DNA of 44,766 nucleotides from a virus: IMG/VR virus record IMGVR_UViG_3300020462_000010, positions 1 to 44,766 of that record; one strand, written 5' to 3'. The first letter of the stretch is position 1; every line of letters starts with the position of its first letter. This document shows, piece by piece, positions 6,816 to 15,054 of the stretch. Below the pieces are notes generated by a model, which searched no databases, was not told where the DNA came from, and worked only from the letters and a program-made list of their open reading frames with translations. The position numbers were made by a program, and so were the translations under genes.

Positions 6816-7241
6816 ATGATCAAGTTTAATGCTGCCAATTTGGATCAGCTGGTAGATAGCATAAATAAGAATAGCATCCATATGGATGAATATTTCGAAA
6901 GGTTGTTTAATCTCCACGAAACAACAAAGAATTATCCACCATTTAATCTAGTCACAGTCAGTAAAGTAGAATCAAGACTAGAAATTGCACTTGCAGGATT
7001 TAGAAAGGCAGAAGTAAATGTCTACACACAAGACGGAAAACTCTTTGTTGAAGGACAAAAAAAGGACACCGAAACAGATACAGAGTATGTCCACAGAGGA
7101 ATGGCTCAACGATCTTTCACCAGATCTTGGACATTGGCAGAGGACACGGAAGTTAGATCAGTTGAATTTGAGGATGGGTTGTTGAGTATTGTTATGGGAA
7201 GAATTGTGCCCGAACATCATCAAAAGAAGGTATGGTTTTGA
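6816..7241 (+). CDS. hsp20: Small heat-shock protein Hsp20
   Basis: This alpha-crystallin chaperone holds unfolding proteins; T4-like cyanophages nearly always carry one. The 141 residues contain the alpha-crystallin core (about 45-135): FNLVTVSKVESRLEIALAGF, then VNVYTQDGKLFVEGQKK, FTRSWTLAEDTEV and EFEDGLLSIVM. I chose ATG 6816 because AAGGAG is ten bases upstream; the frame is open further left but would cross the leader hairpin. It sits, as in other cyanophages, between regA and gp43. It has its own promoter and leader. Confidence 0.9.
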   Translation: MIKFNAANLDQLVDSINKNSIHMDEYFERLFNLHETTKNYPPFNLVTVSKVESRLEIALAGFRKAEVNVYTQDGKLFVEGQKKDTETDTEYVHRGMAQRSFTRSWTLAEDTEVRSVEFEDGLLSIVMGRIVPEHHQKKVWF

Positions 7242-7266
7242 TATCCTGACTAATTTTTGCTGCGGT

Positions 7267-7301
7267 TGATACAGAAGTGTATCGTAGTGATACAGTATAA
7301 T
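7267..7301 (+). promoter_or_regulatory. Operator-like TGATACA triplet before a TATAAT
   Basis: TGATACA (7267-7273), its near-inverse TGTATC (7278-7283) and TGATACA again (7288-7294) are spaced 10-11 bp, one helical turn, and end directly before TATAAT (7296-7301). No good -35 stands 17 bp upstream, which fits an activator- or repressor-controlled promoter. The regulator is unknown. Confidence 0.5.
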
Positions 7302-7333
7302 CTATATAATTATGTAATCTGATGGAGACTATT

Positions 7334-7417
7334 ATGAACTTCACCATGACTACCATACTTTTTGGTACAACAGCATCTCTTTTTAGTTGGGGAGTGTTGT
7401 ACCCTGTTCTGTCCTAA
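7334..7417 (+). CDS. Hydrophobic micropeptide, 27 residues
   Basis: MNFTMTTILFGTTASLFSWG and seven more residues form a single hydrophobic segment. GGAG lies ten bases upstream of the ATG. It is the first ORF after the TGATACA promoter. The size and hydrophobicity recall tiny membrane subunits, but I could not match it to any photosystem or cytochrome subunit I know. Confidence 0.4.
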   Translation: MNFTMTTILFGTTASLFSWGVLYPVLS

Positions 7418-7430
7418 TACTTCCTGAACC

Positions 7431-7505
7431 ATGGAAATTATAGCAATCATCGCAGCAATCTCAGCAACATCATTCGGAGCATATTGGATGACACCAAAAC
7501 AATGA
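7431..7505 (+). CDS. Hydrophobic micropeptide, 24 residues
   Basis: The frame encodes MEIIAIIAAISATSFGAYWM plus TPKQ, again one membrane-length hydrophobic run with a short polar tail. It follows the first micro-ORF by 13 bases and precedes a terminator, so both could form a tiny two-gene unit. No ribosome site is obvious. Function unknown. Confidence 0.35.
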   Translation: MEIIAIIAAISATSFGAYWMTPKQ

Positions 7506-7522
7506 TAACTGAATGAAATGGT

Positions 7523-7543
7523 GGGCTTGACGCCCCCTTTTTT
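7523..7543 (+). terminator. Terminator after the micro-ORFs
   Basis: GGGC (7523-7526) pairs with GCCC (7532-7535), and further G-C pairs extend past one mismatch; the loop is TTGAC and a T-run follows. The loop is also the -35 of the next promoter. Confidence 0.7.
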
Positions 7544-7555
7544 ATGCTTTATAAT
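7527..7555 (+). promoter_or_regulatory. Promoter embedded in terminator, before the 358-residue protein
   Basis: TTGACG (7527-7532) starts at the terminator loop. Exactly 17 bp later comes TATAAT (7550-7555). This is a near-consensus host-type promoter reading into the gene at 7609. Confidence 0.75.
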
Positions 7556-7608
7556 ATGGGAGTGAACAGCAGTAGTCTGAACACACTGACCTCCATGCCA
7601 TTAAGAGT

Positions 7609-8685
7609 ATGTACAAAAAGAAAAAAGTCCCTCAAGATCGAGAGTTTCCACTAGATCTCTTGGGAGTTGAAGGCACGGATGGACCTGAATATCCGTTATA
7701 TGAATTTAAGGGGTTTGGATCTCGCCCGACCAATGAGATCAAGGCAACCACTGCAAATTACCCACGAAAAAGTGAGTTGGTTCAGAGTAAGTTAGAGATG
7801 CTAATTGCATCTACTGCCAACTTCATGTGGATGGTATTTGGTTGGCCGCTCAGTATTTTTGTTGATTCTGCTGGAAATGAATTTCAATTTGACCATCGAC
7901 ACCTTCTTCGAGCATTAATTGAGAACAAATGGATTCATGCTCCAGTCGCATTGTATGAACGTAAATCAACTGGCAATGAAGTTCTTGATCAATTGTCAGA
8001 CAACAGTGCTATGTCTCTTATGGGACTTCGTGCTAATGCTACAGACAATAGTGAGAATGCTGGAACTAAAGATTTTCATATTCTCCGACGATTAATGGAA
8101 GATGATGGTATTCCCATCACAAAGAAAAACGTAGATATTCTTCTTGATGCTGCTGGTATAAATGCTCGATACCCAAAGGGTGGACATAAAAGCACAATTG
8201 GTGCTATTCGTAATGCTATTCTTGAGACTAAAGTAAAATCACTTCGTGTTTTTAATACTTCTAAGGAAGAAGTAAAAGCATGGATTGCAAATCAACCAAA
8301 CTTTGCAAAGAACAAAGAAGCTGCTGATGGTGTGCTTTGCTACCACAAGGTTCTTGATGAAGGATTTTATTATCGATATGCTAACGATATCCTCCGATGG
8401 ACTTGGAAAGCATTTGCCACAGGATCTAAGGTTCGTGTTTGTGCTTCCAGTTATGCAATCTGCGAACATCAGATTGAAGCAGAACGTGAAGAAATGGTTG
8501 ATACTATCAAAGACATTCTTGATAACACTATCAACTGGTACATTTCTTGGGTTGAAGAACGGTTTTCTAATGTTGGAATGAAGATTCACCTTCCAAAAGT
8601 TGAACTTGCAAAACTACCTTTGGAACTCTTTTGGATTCCTCAAATTGAAGGTGAGACTGAAGCAATTCGTGTTGATCTTAAGTAA
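7609..8685 (+). CDS. Unknown protein, 358 residues
   Basis: I do not recognise this family. The protein is soluble-looking, with a basic start (MYKKKKVPQDREFPLD), a segment around residues 85-105 reading FQFDHRHLLRALIENKWIHA that faintly recalls ParB-like DRRH-type folds, and an amphipathic C-terminal region. It has its own promoter and terminator and lies between hsp20 and gp43, a variable insertion spot in cyanophages. It is a single-gene unit with early-type control, so an early takeover function is possible but unproven. Confidence 0.75.
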   Translation: MYKKKKVPQDREFPLDLLGVEGTDGPEYPLYEFKGFGSRPTNEIKATTANYPRKSELVQSKLEMLIASTANFMWMVFGWPLSIFVDSAGNEFQFDHRHLLRALIENKWIHAPVALYERKSTGNEVLDQLSDNSAMSLMGLRANATDNSENAGTKDFHILRRLMEDDGIPITKKNVDILLDAAGINARYPKGGHKSTIGAIRNAILETKVKSLRVFNTSKEEVKAWIANQPNFAKNKEAADGVLCYHKVLDEGFYYRYANDILRWTWKAFATGSKVRVCASSYAICEHQIEAEREEMVDTIKDILDNTINWYISWVEERFSNVGMKIHLPKVELAKLPLELFWIPQIEGETEAIRVDLK

Positions 8686-8729
8686 ACAAGAATCTATCTA
8701 AATACAATTGAATATCGTCGTCGCAGACG

Positions 8730-8772
8730 GAGGGGGAACTGGCCAAATCCAGTTGCAACCCCTCTTTTTTTA
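8730..8772 (+). terminator. Two-tier terminator after the 358-residue protein gene
   Basis: An outer GAGGGG/CCCCTC stem (8730-8735 with 8759-8764) encloses an inner AACTGG/CCAGTT stem (8737-8742 with 8749-8754), and seven T follow. The 3' side contains the -35-like TTGCAA. Confidence 0.85.
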
Positions 8773-8781
8773 TGCTATAAT
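8753..8781 (+). promoter_or_regulatory. Promoter embedded in terminator, before the 8803 gene
   Basis: TTGCAA (8753-8758) in the terminator 3' arm is followed by a 17-bp spacer and TATAAT (8776-8781) with an upstream TGC. GGAGAGG then serves as ribosome site for ATG 8803. Confidence 0.7.
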
Positions 8782-8802
8782 ACTCGGAGAGGTAAATTAA
8801 AA

Positions 8803-9123
8803 ATGTCAATTAGGATTGCATTATTGAAATCAGGTGAATCAGTAATTGCCGATATTAAAATTAAAGAACTGATTTCTGATAAAAATAATTATGTATATGT
8901 GTTCAAGAATCCTTATATTGTAGATCTAGCATCTAATGAAGAGGTTCTTCTTTTGGAAGAAGGGGAAACACCATCAGAAGATAGGAATGTAGGAGTTAAT
9001 TTTACACCGTGGATATGTCTTACAGCAGATACAGAGATGGATGTAAGACCTGACTGGATAGTTACTATTGTAACTCCAGTAAAAGAAATCGAAAAACTAT
9101 ACGAGGAAATGATTAATGGATGA
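8803..9123 (+). CDS. Conserved-type small beta protein, copy 1
   Basis: This 106-residue protein begins MSIRIALLKSGESVIADIKI, an opening that resembles Sm/LSm-like beta-barrel proteins. It continues with YVFKNPYIVDL, NFTPWICLTAD and the closing WIVTIVTPVKEIEKLYEE. The next gene has the same order of elements and is a diverged paralogue. Similar proteins precede gp43 in marine T4-like phages as far as I recall. RNA or DNA binding is only an inference from the possible Sm fold. Confidence 0.65.
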   Translation: MSIRIALLKSGESVIADIKIKELISDKNNYVYVFKNPYIVDLASNEEVLLLEEGETPSEDRNVGVNFTPWICLTADTEMDVRPDWIVTIVTPVKEIEKLYEEMING

Positions 9124-9373
9124 TGTAAATTTGATTGTATTAATCGATGGGACTATATTAGTTTCTCGAATTGATAGAACTGTTGCTGTGGAAATTGGTG
9201 ATCCAGATTATCTTTTTATAAGACCTTTTGTATCCGATTCCAGTGGAAAATTGACTCCATGGTTGGATGATTATACACTAGAAAGTGAACTTAAGATTGG
9301 TTCTGATAAAATCATTACAATGACAGTTCCTAAACCAGACTTGCTTAAAAATTACTTAGAAAAAATTAACTGA
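9116..9373 (+). CDS. Conserved-type small beta protein, copy 2
   Basis: At 85 residues it lines up with the previous gene: LIVLIDGTILVSRIDR matches the SGESVIADI strand pair, DPDYLFIRPFV matches VYVFKNPYIV, KLTPWLDDYT matches NFTPWICLTAD, and IITMTVPKPDLLKNYLEK matches the C-terminus. The two overlap by eight bases and the stop touches the gp43 start. This tandem duplication directly upstream of the polymerase suggests a replication link, which is an inference. Confidence 0.65.
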   Translation: MDDVNLIVLIDGTILVSRIDRTVAVEIGDPDYLFIRPFVSDSSGKLTPWLDDYTLESELKIGSDKIITMTVPKPDLLKNYLEKIN

Positions 9374-11874
9374 TGCGGTTCTACACAAACGTGCAAGTAG
9401 TTGGAGATAATGTTCTTGTACGTGGTTATGAGAATGGGCGGCATTTTGCCACAAGAGAAAAGTTTTATCCAACTCTTTTCGTTCCTTCAAAATCAAATAA
9501 AAAAACAGAATACAAAACATTAGAAGGTGATTATGTAGAACCTATTCAACCCGGTGGTATTCGTGATAGTAGAGAGTTTATCAAGAAATATGAAGGAGTA
9601 GAAGGATTTAAGATTTATGGTAATGAAAGATTTATCTATCAGTATATTTCAGAAATGTATTCTGGTGATGAAATTTTATTTGACACAAACAAAATTAAAA
9701 TATCAACAATTGATATTGAGGTTTCATCTGAAAATGGATTTCCTGATGTAGAGTCTGCTGCTGAGGAAGTCCTCTTGATTACTATTCAAGATTATACTAC
9801 AAAGCAAATTCGAACTTGGGGTAAAGGTCCATTTAAACATACTCAGAATAATCTCATTTACAAACAGTTTGAAACTGAAAAAGAACTTTTGAATGATTTT
9901 ATCAATTGGTGGATGATTGAAGAAAATTGTCCCGAAGTTATTACTGGATGGAATAGTGAGTTTTATGACATGCCTTATTTGGTTCGTCGTATTGACCGTA
10001 TTCTTGGTGAAAAGTTGATGAAACGTCTTTCTCCTTGGGGACTAGTAACTGAGAAAATGACTATCAGAAATCATCGTGAAACAATACACTATGATGTTGG
10101 TGGTGTTACTCAACTTGACTATTTGACTTTGTATCAAAAGTTCACCTACAAAAAACAAGAGTCTTATCGATTAGATTACATTGCTGATGTAGAACTAGGA
10201 CAGAAAAAACTTGATCACTCTGAGTTTGAAACATTCAAAGATTTTTATACTAAAGGGTGGCAAAAGTTTGTAGAATATAATATCATTGACGTGCAACTTG
10301 TTGACCGTATGGAAGACAAGATGAAACTGATTGAACTTGCAATTACCATGGCATATGATGCCAAAGTAAACTATAATGATGTATTCACTCAAGTTACGAT
10401 GTGGGATACTATTATCTACAATTACTTGAAAAATAAAAACATTGTGGTTCCACCAAAGAAAGCAAATAAAAAAGATGGAAAGTATGAGGGTGCTTTTGTA
10501 AAACCACCTACTCCAGGTACTTATGATTGGATTGTGTCTTTCGACCTTAATTCACTATATCCACATTTGATTATGCAGTATAATATTTCTCCAGAAACAC
10601 TCATGGAAAAAAAGCATCCAAGTGTTACTAAAGATAAGATTATCAATAAAGAGTTGAATTTTGAGATGTATAAGGACTATGCTGTATGTGCTAATGGTGC
10701 TATGTATCGTAAAGACTTCCGTGGGTTCTTACCAGAACTGATGGATAAGATTTATAAAGATCGTACCGTCTATAAAAAGAAGATGCTTAAGGCAAAGCAA
10801 GATTATGAAAAGACTCCAACTAAAGCACTTGAAAAAGAGATTGCCAGATGTAATAATATTCAGATGGCTCGCAAGATTCAACTCAACTCTGCATATGGTG
10901 CTATTGGTAATCAATATTTCCGTTACTACAAATTGGACAATGCGGAAGCGATTACGCTTTCTGGTGAAGTCTCTATCCGTTGGATTGAGAATAAACTGAA
11001 TGATCGTTTAAATAGCATTCTTAAATCAAGTGATGTCGATTATGTTATTGCCATGGACACTGACTCCATCTATCTCAATCTTGGTCCTCTTGTTGATAAA
11101 TTATTCGAAGGTAAAGATAAAGATCCTCTAAAGATTGTCTCTGCACTTGATAAAATTTGCCAATCAGATTTTGAGAAATACATTGAAAATTCTTACCAAG
11201 AACTTTCTGATTATGTGAATGCATATAGTCAGATGATGGTTATGAAACGTGAGAATATTGCTGAACGTGGAGTATGGACAGCAAAGAAAAAATATGCACT
11301 TAATGTATGGAATAGTGAAGGTGTTCAATATTCTGAACCAAAACTAAAGATTATGGGTCTTGAGGCAATTAAGTCTTCTACTCCTGCTCCATGTCGTGAT
11401 ATGATTAAAGATGCAGTTAGAATTATTTTGACCGGAACCAATGATGAAATTATTCAATACATTGAGGAGTGTAGGCAAAAATTTAATACTTTACCTGTAG
11501 AATATATTTCTTTCCCTCGTGGTGTGAGTGATGTAAATAAGTATAAATCTTACTCAAATATTTACATTAAAGGAACACCATGTCATACTAAAGGATGTCT
11601 TTTATTCAATCATTATATCAAAGAAAAAAAACTAACACATAAATATTCACTTATTCAGAATGGGGAGAAAATAAAATATACTTATTTAAAAACTCCCAAT
11701 ATATTTGGAGAAGAAGTTATTGCTTTTATTCAAGATTTTCCCAAAGAACTTGGAGTTAAAGCTGACTACGATATGCAGTTCGAAAAAGCATTTTTGAAAC
11801 CTGTAACTAGTATTCTAGACATAATAGGATGGGATGCTGAGAAGAAAATAACACTTGATTCATTCTTCGTTTAA
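9373..11874 (+). CDS. 43: DNA polymerase gp43, family B
   Basis: The replicative polymerase with proofreading has 833 residues (T4: 898). The 3'-5' exonuclease residues are visible as TIDIEVSS (Asp114, Glu116), NSEFYDMPY (Asp199) and the YNIIDVQLV block. Polymerase motif A is FDLNSLYP (Asp391 region), motif B KIQLNSAYGAIGN (501-513) and motif C DTDS (562-565). All catalytic parts are present in one unbroken frame. The stop of the upstream paralogue overlaps its start, so it is transcribed from 8776 or further upstream. uvsX follows after a 30-base gap. Confidence 0.97.
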   Translation: MRFYTNVQVVGDNVLVRGYENGRHFATREKFYPTLFVPSKSNKKTEYKTLEGDYVEPIQPGGIRDSREFIKKYEGVEGFKIYGNERFIYQYISEMYSGDEILFDTNKIKISTIDIEVSSENGFPDVESAAEEVLLITIQDYTTKQIRTWGKGPFKHTQNNLIYKQFETEKELLNDFINWWMIEENCPEVITGWNSEFYDMPYLVRRIDRILGEKLMKRLSPWGLVTEKMTIRNHRETIHYDVGGVTQLDYLTLYQKFTYKKQESYRLDYIADVELGQKKLDHSEFETFKDFYTKGWQKFVEYNIIDVQLVDRMEDKMKLIELAITMAYDAKVNYNDVFTQVTMWDTIIYNYLKNKNIVVPPKKANKKDGKYEGAFVKPPTPGTYDWIVSFDLNSLYPHLIMQYNISPETLMEKKHPSVTKDKIINKELNFEMYKDYAVCANGAMYRKDFRGFLPELMDKIYKDRTVYKKKMLKAKQDYEKTPTKALEKEIARCNNIQMARKIQLNSAYGAIGNQYFRYYKLDNAEAITLSGEVSIRWIENKLNDRLNSILKSSDVDYVIAMDTDSIYLNLGPLVDKLFEGKDKDPLKIVSALDKICQSDFEKYIENSYQELSDYVNAYSQMMVMKRENIAERGVWTAKKKYALNVWNSEGVQYSEPKLKIMGLEAIKSSTPAPCRDMIKDAVRIILTGTNDEIIQYIEECRQKFNTLPVEYISFPRGVSDVNKYKSYSNIYIKGTPCHTKGCLLFNHYIKEKKLTHKYSLIQNGEKIKYTYLKTPNIFGEEVIAFIQDFPKELGVKADYDMQFEKAFLKPVTSILDIIGWDAEKKITLDSFFV

Positions 11875-11904
11875 TGCTAAACTTATACTCTATTATTGAT
11901 TCAT

Positions 11905-12921
11905 ATGGATTTTTTAAAAGATATTGTAAAGGAAATCGGAGATGACTTTACCAAACTCGCAAGAGACATTGACGAAACTGAAACATACGTTGACACTGGT
12001 TCGTTCATCTTTAATGCTCTTGTATCTGGGTCTATCCGTGGGGGTGTTTCTGGGAATAAAATCACTGCAATTGCTGGGGAAAGTTCTACTGGAAAGACTT
12101 TTTTCTCACTCGCAGTGGTCAAGAACTTCTTGGATACTAATCCCGATGCATATTGCCTTTATTTTGATACTGAGGCAGCTATCACTAAGTCACTCTTAGA
12201 GAGTCGTGAAATCGACCTTAATCGTCTTGTCGTTGTTAATGTAGTGACTATCGAAGAGTTCCGTAGTAAGGCACTCAGGGCAGTTGATATGTATCAGAAA
12301 AAACCTGAAGAAGAACGTAAACCTTGTATGTTTGTGTTAGACTCTTTAGGTAATCTTTCAACTAATAAGGAGATTGAAGATACTCTGGCAGAAAAAAATA
12401 CTAGAGATATGACAAAGGCACAATTAATCAAAGGTGCTTTTAGAATGTTGACTCTTAAAATGGGACAAGCAAAGATACCTTTCATTGTAACTAATCATGT
12501 TTACGACTCAATGTCTTTATATGAAGCAAAGAAAATGGGTGGAGGATCGGGATTATTTTATGCTTCTTCTTCAGTTATTTTTCTTTCGAAGTCAAAAGAA
12601 AAAGAGGGAACATCAGTTGTTGGAAACCTTATTAAGGCAAAAACTATCAAGTCACGTTTGAGTAAGGAAAACAAGGATGTAACTGTTCGTTTATTTTATG
12701 ATCGTCGGGGACTTGATCGATATTATGGTTTACTTGAGTTAGGTGAACTTGCAGGAATGTGGAAGAATGTTGCCGGTCGTTATGAGATGACTGTCAATGG
12801 TGAGACTAAAAAAGTATATGCAAAGGCAATTCTAAAAGATCCTGAAGTATATTTTACCGAAGAAGTAATGCAGCAACTTGATGCTGCCGCGAAGAAAGAA
12901 TTCTCTTATGGAACGGATTGA
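11905..12921 (+). CDS. uvsX: RecA-like recombinase UvsX
   Basis: UvsX forms filaments on single-stranded DNA and drives strand exchange and recombination-dependent replication. The 338-residue protein has Walker A GESSTGKT (58-65), Walker B MFVLDSLGN (about 140) and a loop region GGGSGLFYASSSVIFLSKS typical of UvsX. T4 UvsX is 391 residues. I chose ATG 11905 (MDFLKDIVKEIG); a TTG at 11896 is also in frame. The last 14 bases overlap gp41. Confidence 0.95.
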   Translation: MDFLKDIVKEIGDDFTKLARDIDETETYVDTGSFIFNALVSGSIRGGVSGNKITAIAGESSTGKTFFSLAVVKNFLDTNPDAYCLYFDTEAAITKSLLESREIDLNRLVVVNVVTIEEFRSKALRAVDMYQKKPEEERKPCMFVLDSLGNLSTNKEIEDTLAEKNTRDMTKAQLIKGAFRMLTLKMGQAKIPFIVTNHVYDSMSLYEAKKMGGGSGLFYASSSVIFLSKSKEKEGTSVVGNLIKAKTIKSRLSKENKDVTVRLFYDRRGLDRYYGLLELGELAGMWKNVAGRYEMTVNGETKKVYAKAILKDPEVYFTEEVMQQLDAAAKKEFSYGTD

Positions 12922-14284
12922 GACTACAATTCTCAGAAATTTATTATGTAACGAAGATTATTCTCGTAAAGTCATTCCTTTTATAGAACCAACATATTTT
13001 GAGCAAAGAAGTGAAAAAGTAATCTTTGAAGAGATTACTAAGTTCATTGTAAATTATGGTTCTGCCATTACATCAGAAGCACTAAATATTGAGGTTGAGA
13101 ATCGGACAGATCTAAACGAGAGTGAGATTAAAGAAACCAGAAACATCTGCAATTCGTTTACAGATTTTCCAGTAGATAAACAATGGTTGTTAGACACTAC
13201 TGAAAATTGGTGTCGTGATCGTGCGATTTATCTTGCACTGATGGAATCTATTCATATTGCGGATGGAAACGATGAGAAGAAAAGTAGGGATGCTATTCCT
13301 TCTATTCTTTCTGATGCACTGGCAGTTTCTTTTGATAACAACATTGGACATGACTACTTAGAAAATTACGAAGAAAGGTATGAGTATTATCACAGGAAGG
13401 AAGAAAAAGTTCCATTTGATTTGGAATATTTTGACAAAATTTCGGACGGGGGCATATCTAATAAAACTCTTACTATCGCGCTTGCTGGTACTGGTGTCGG
13501 CAAGTCTTTATTCATGTGCAATTTTGCTAGCTCCGTGTTGCTCCAAGGGAAAAACGTTCTCTACATTACAATGGAGATGGCAGAAGAGAAAATTGCTGAA
13601 CGAATTGATGCGAATTTATTAGATGTTTCCATTAAGAGTATTAAAGATCTGCCTAAGTCAACGTTTGAAAATAAAATATCCAAGTTAGCAGCAAAAACAC
13701 AGGGAACACTTATAATTAAAGAATACCCTACTTCATCTGCACATAGTGGACATTTTAAAGCATTGCTTAGTGAACTTGCACTTAAGAAGTCATTTAGACC
13801 TGATATTATTTTCGTTGATTACCTTAATATATGTGCTTCCACAAAGTATAAGCAGGGTGGTTCTATTAATTCATATTCATATATTAAATCTATTGCAGAG
13901 GAGCTTAGAGGGTTGGCTTGCGAAGCCAAGGTCCCTATCGTATCTGCCACCCAGACCACTCGTTCTGGTTTTGGTAGCTCTGACGTTGACCTTACTGACA
14001 CTTCTGAGTCCTTTGGTCTCCCTGCTACTGCTGATCTTATGTTTGCCCTTATTAGCACTGAGGAACTTGAACAGATTGGACAGATAATGGTGAAGCAATT
14101 GAAGAACAGATACAATGATACTGTAGTCAATAAGAGATTTGTTGTTGGAATTGATCGTGCCAAGATGCGTATCTATGATTGTGAACAGTCGGCACAAGAT
14201 AATATACTTGACTCTGGACAAGAAGAAGAGTATAATAACGAGGATAGACCGAAGAAATCATTTGAGGGATTTAAATTTTCATGA
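12908..14284 (+). CDS. 41: Replicative DNA helicase gp41
   Basis: This DnaB-family hexameric helicase unwinds the fork and recruits the gp61 primase. The 458 residues (T4: 475) comprise an N-terminal helical domain and a RecA-like domain with Walker A GTGVGKS (about 194-200), the YITMEMAEEKIAERI region bearing the catalytic Glu, Walker B IIFVDYLN (about 300) and the KQLKNRYND arginine-finger segment. I chose ATG 12908 (MERIETTILRNLLC); an upstream ATG at 12878 lies inside uvsX. It overlaps uvsX by 14 bases and its own paralogue by four. Confidence 0.95.
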   Translation: MERIETTILRNLLCNEDYSRKVIPFIEPTYFEQRSEKVIFEEITKFIVNYGSAITSEALNIEVENRTDLNESEIKETRNICNSFTDFPVDKQWLLDTTENWCRDRAIYLALMESIHIADGNDEKKSRDAIPSILSDALAVSFDNNIGHDYLENYEERYEYYHRKEEKVPFDLEYFDKISDGGISNKTLTIALAGTGVGKSLFMCNFASSVLLQGKNVLYITMEMAEEKIAERIDANLLDVSIKSIKDLPKSTFENKISKLAAKTQGTLIIKEYPTSSAHSGHFKALLSELALKKSFRPDIIFVDYLNICASTKYKQGGSINSYSYIKSIAEELRGLACEAKVPIVSATQTTRSGFGSSDVDLTDTSESFGLPATADLMFALISTEELEQIGQIMVKQLKNRYNDTVVNKRFVVGIDRAKMRIYDCEQSAQDNILDSGQEEEYNNEDRPKKSFEGFKFS

Positions 14285-15054
14285 GGAAATTCGATTTGTT
14301 TAAATTTCGTAATTATAAAGAAACCCCAATTAGTTTTGAAGTTGACGTATTAGACAAAATTACAGATGGTGGTTTGCATGATAGATCCGTAAACTATCTT
14401 TTTTCAAGTACTGGTGCTGGAAAGACTTTGTTCCTGTGTCATGTTGCAGCTTCTGCTATGAGACAGAATAAAAATGTTCTTTTCATTACTGATGAATTAC
14501 CTCAAGAGAAAATTCATGAAAGGATTCAAGCAAATCTTTTAAATGATACTATTTTAAATTTATATGATAAAGAAACATCTTTTTACGATAGTTTAAATCT
14601 ACAATCTCTAAACACTCTTGGCAATCTTAGAGTTATTGACGACTATTATAATTACTCATCTTTTGCAGAATTTAGGAGTCAATTTGAACATGATATAAAA
14701 AATATCTTATTTAAACCTGATATTATCCTTATTGATGTGTTTAGTAATTCTAATGATTTAGAAAGTGATTATATGTATCATAAAACTTGTATAGATTATA
14801 AAATACCTATTTTAGTTTCTGCAGTGACACCGAGGAAAAATCCAGTAGAGTCGATCATAAGAACGATGAGTGTTGAGTCTGGTGCGTTAATGAGCTTTGG
14901 TATTGAAATTACAGATAAAACTACATCTTCTTATACAGTGACACAAGTAAAAAATAGATATACCCGCCCCGATAAAAATCGAAGATTTACAATCGGCGTT
15001 GACTATGATAAAATGAAACTATACAATGCAGAACAATCTAAATTAGAATTATGA
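14281..15054 (+). CDS. Paralogue of the gp41 ATPase domain lacking the N-terminal domain
   Basis: The 257 residues align with the C-terminal domain of the adjacent gp41: LDKITDGGLHDRS with FDKISDGGISNKT, Walker A SSTGAGKT (42-49) with AGTGVGKS, FITDELPQEKIHERIQANLL with YITMEMAEEKIAERIDANLL, and TQVKNRYTRPDKNRRFTIG with KQLKNRYNDTVVNKRFVVG. The Walker B region reads IILIDVFS rather than IIFVDYLN. Nucleotide binding looks intact. The missing primase-binding N-domain argues against an independent loader-dependent helicase; a partner or regulator of gp41, or a UvsX/Dda-type helper, is possible. Confidence 0.85.
   Translation: MRKFDLFKFRNYKETPISFEVDVLDKITDGGLHDRSVNYLFSSTGAGKTLFLCHVAASAMRQNKNVLFITDELPQEKIHERIQANLLNDTILNLYDKETSFYDSLNLQSLNTLGNLRVIDDYYNYSSFAEFRSQFEHDIKNILFKPDIILIDVFSNSNDLESDYMYHKTCIDYKIPILVSAVTPRKNPVESIIRTMSVESGALMSFGIEITDKTTSSYTVTQVKNRYTRPDKNRRFTIGVDYDKMKLYNAEQSKLEL

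Larger units (their letters stand above)
7242..7608 (+). other. Intergenic region with operator-like repeats, two micro-ORFs and a terminator-promoter
   Basis: This 367-base stretch contains three TGATACA-type half-sites and a -10 hexamer (7267-7301), two hydrophobic micro-ORFs (7334-7417 and 7431-7505), a terminator with an embedded promoter (7523-7555) and a 47-base leader of the next gene. Each part is listed separately. Confidence 0.7.

Noticed and set aside
7279-7293. Possible NtcA box (GTA...TAC)
   Set aside because: The spacing is nine bases rather than eight, and it lies only two bases from the -10 instead of about 22.
7334-7505. The micropeptides as small photosystem or cytochrome b6f subunits
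   Set aside because: They were compared from memory with PetN, PetG, PetM, PsbT and PsaM; no residue pattern fits.
13819-14221. Minus-strand ORFs under gp41
   Set aside because: They oppose conserved helicase motifs and lack any support.
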